DNA of 12,857 bases from a gamma proteobacterium symbiont of Bathyaustriella thionipta (GTDB lineage: Bacteria; Pseudomonadota; Gammaproteobacteria; Chromatiales; Chromatiaceae): contig JAHXHF010000024.1 in the NCBI GenBank assembly GCA_025656895.1, positions 1-12,857 on the forward strand, read 5' to 3'. The notes under the pieces were generated by a model. It saw only the letters and a program-made list of their open reading frames with translations, was not told the origin of the DNA and did not search any database. The position numbers and the translations under genes were made by a program. Shown piece after piece: positions 12,732 to 12,857 of the stretch (within the stretch, counting starts at the first letter, position 1; each line of letters begins with the position of its first letter).

Positions 12732-12857
12732 TCATTTGTGTGTGGTGTAGAATTGAAAAGGAGCCAGCAGCAGCCCCTCGGCTGTTTCCATATAAACGCG
12801 AGCCTGCCAGTGCATGCGTTGATTGCTGCACACCGGCAACATGGCCTTTCCATGATA
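12732..12857 (-). CDS. C-terminal end of an unrecognised gene (runs off the right edge)
   Basis: The last 41 codons of a minus-strand reading frame enter from the right edge and end at TGA (plus 12732-12734), 44 bases before the psiE start. Codon choice looks genuine (GAA, CTG, GTT), and the peptide has a protein-like character: PVCSNQRMHWQARVYMETA, then EGLLLAPFQFYTTHK. I do not recognise the family. The short gap to psiE and the same strand suggest an operon. A competing overlapping frame (start at 12831) is an upstream extension of psiE and looks less protein-like. Confidence 0.55.
   Translation of the reverse strand, partial: YHGKAMLPVCSNQRMHWQARVYMETAEGLLLAPFQFYTTHK

Noticed and set aside
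12688..12831. Upstream extension of psiE giving a 188-residue protein
   Set aside because: The added residues have no PsiE character, ATG 12687 has AGGAG upstream and gives the family length, and the region overlaps a better-looking C-terminal coding end.

Overview
The window reads as chromosomal DNA of a gammaproteobacterium, probably of a Pseudomonas-like or methanotroph-like lineage. The basis is gene order and protein family: ftsY-ftsE-ftsX beside a pair of M16 peptidase-like genes, rsmD, coaD, a YfhL/Allochromatium-type 2[4Fe-4S] ferredoxin and gamma-glutamyltransferase, then a Pseudomonas-type endonuclease/exonuclease/phosphatase-fold protein beside cytochrome c4 and a small cytochrome c. 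I cannot name the genus from sequence alone. Almost every base is coding, and nearly all genes belong to well-known core families.

Left part (1-2786, minus strand): ftsY, ftsE and ftsX form one tightly overlapping operon (4-base overlaps) that couples SRP-dependent membrane targeting to the FtsEX divisome ABC system. Divergent from it (2889-6153, plus strand) runs an operon of a catalytic and a non-catalytic periplasmic M16 subunit followed by the 16S rRNA methyltransferase rsmD, which starts inside the preceding gene. A 176-base gap with a good extended -10 box and an FNR/Anr-like palindrome leads into coaD and the ferredoxin gene. A strong intrinsic terminator for that pair overlaps the start of ggt.

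Centre (8655-9237): ggt (plus) and the EEP-fold gene (minus) converge on a tandem duplication. Each copy carries a 112-base, double-hairpin, MITE-like repeat. Between the two repeats lie a decayed fragment of the 3' end of the EEP gene and a 23-base fragment of ggt, so the block has plainly been duplicated. The first repeat also supplies the stop codon and last residues of ggt.

Right part (9192-12857, all minus strand): an EEP-family protein; diheme cytochrome c4; a monoheme cytochrome c that aligns without gaps to the first half of c4; a HIT-superfamily protein with clear resemblance to plant VTC2/GDP-hexose phosphorylases; a PsiE-family membrane protein; and the C-terminal 41 codons of an unrecognised gene running off the right edge. 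The two cytochrome genes have separate terminators and recognisable promoter elements.

I do not see a defence system, prophage, CRISPR array, tRNA or rRNA. The most notable items are the duplicated repeat block with gene-end remnants, the terminator laid over the ggt start, and the VTC2-like phosphorylase in an operon with psiE.
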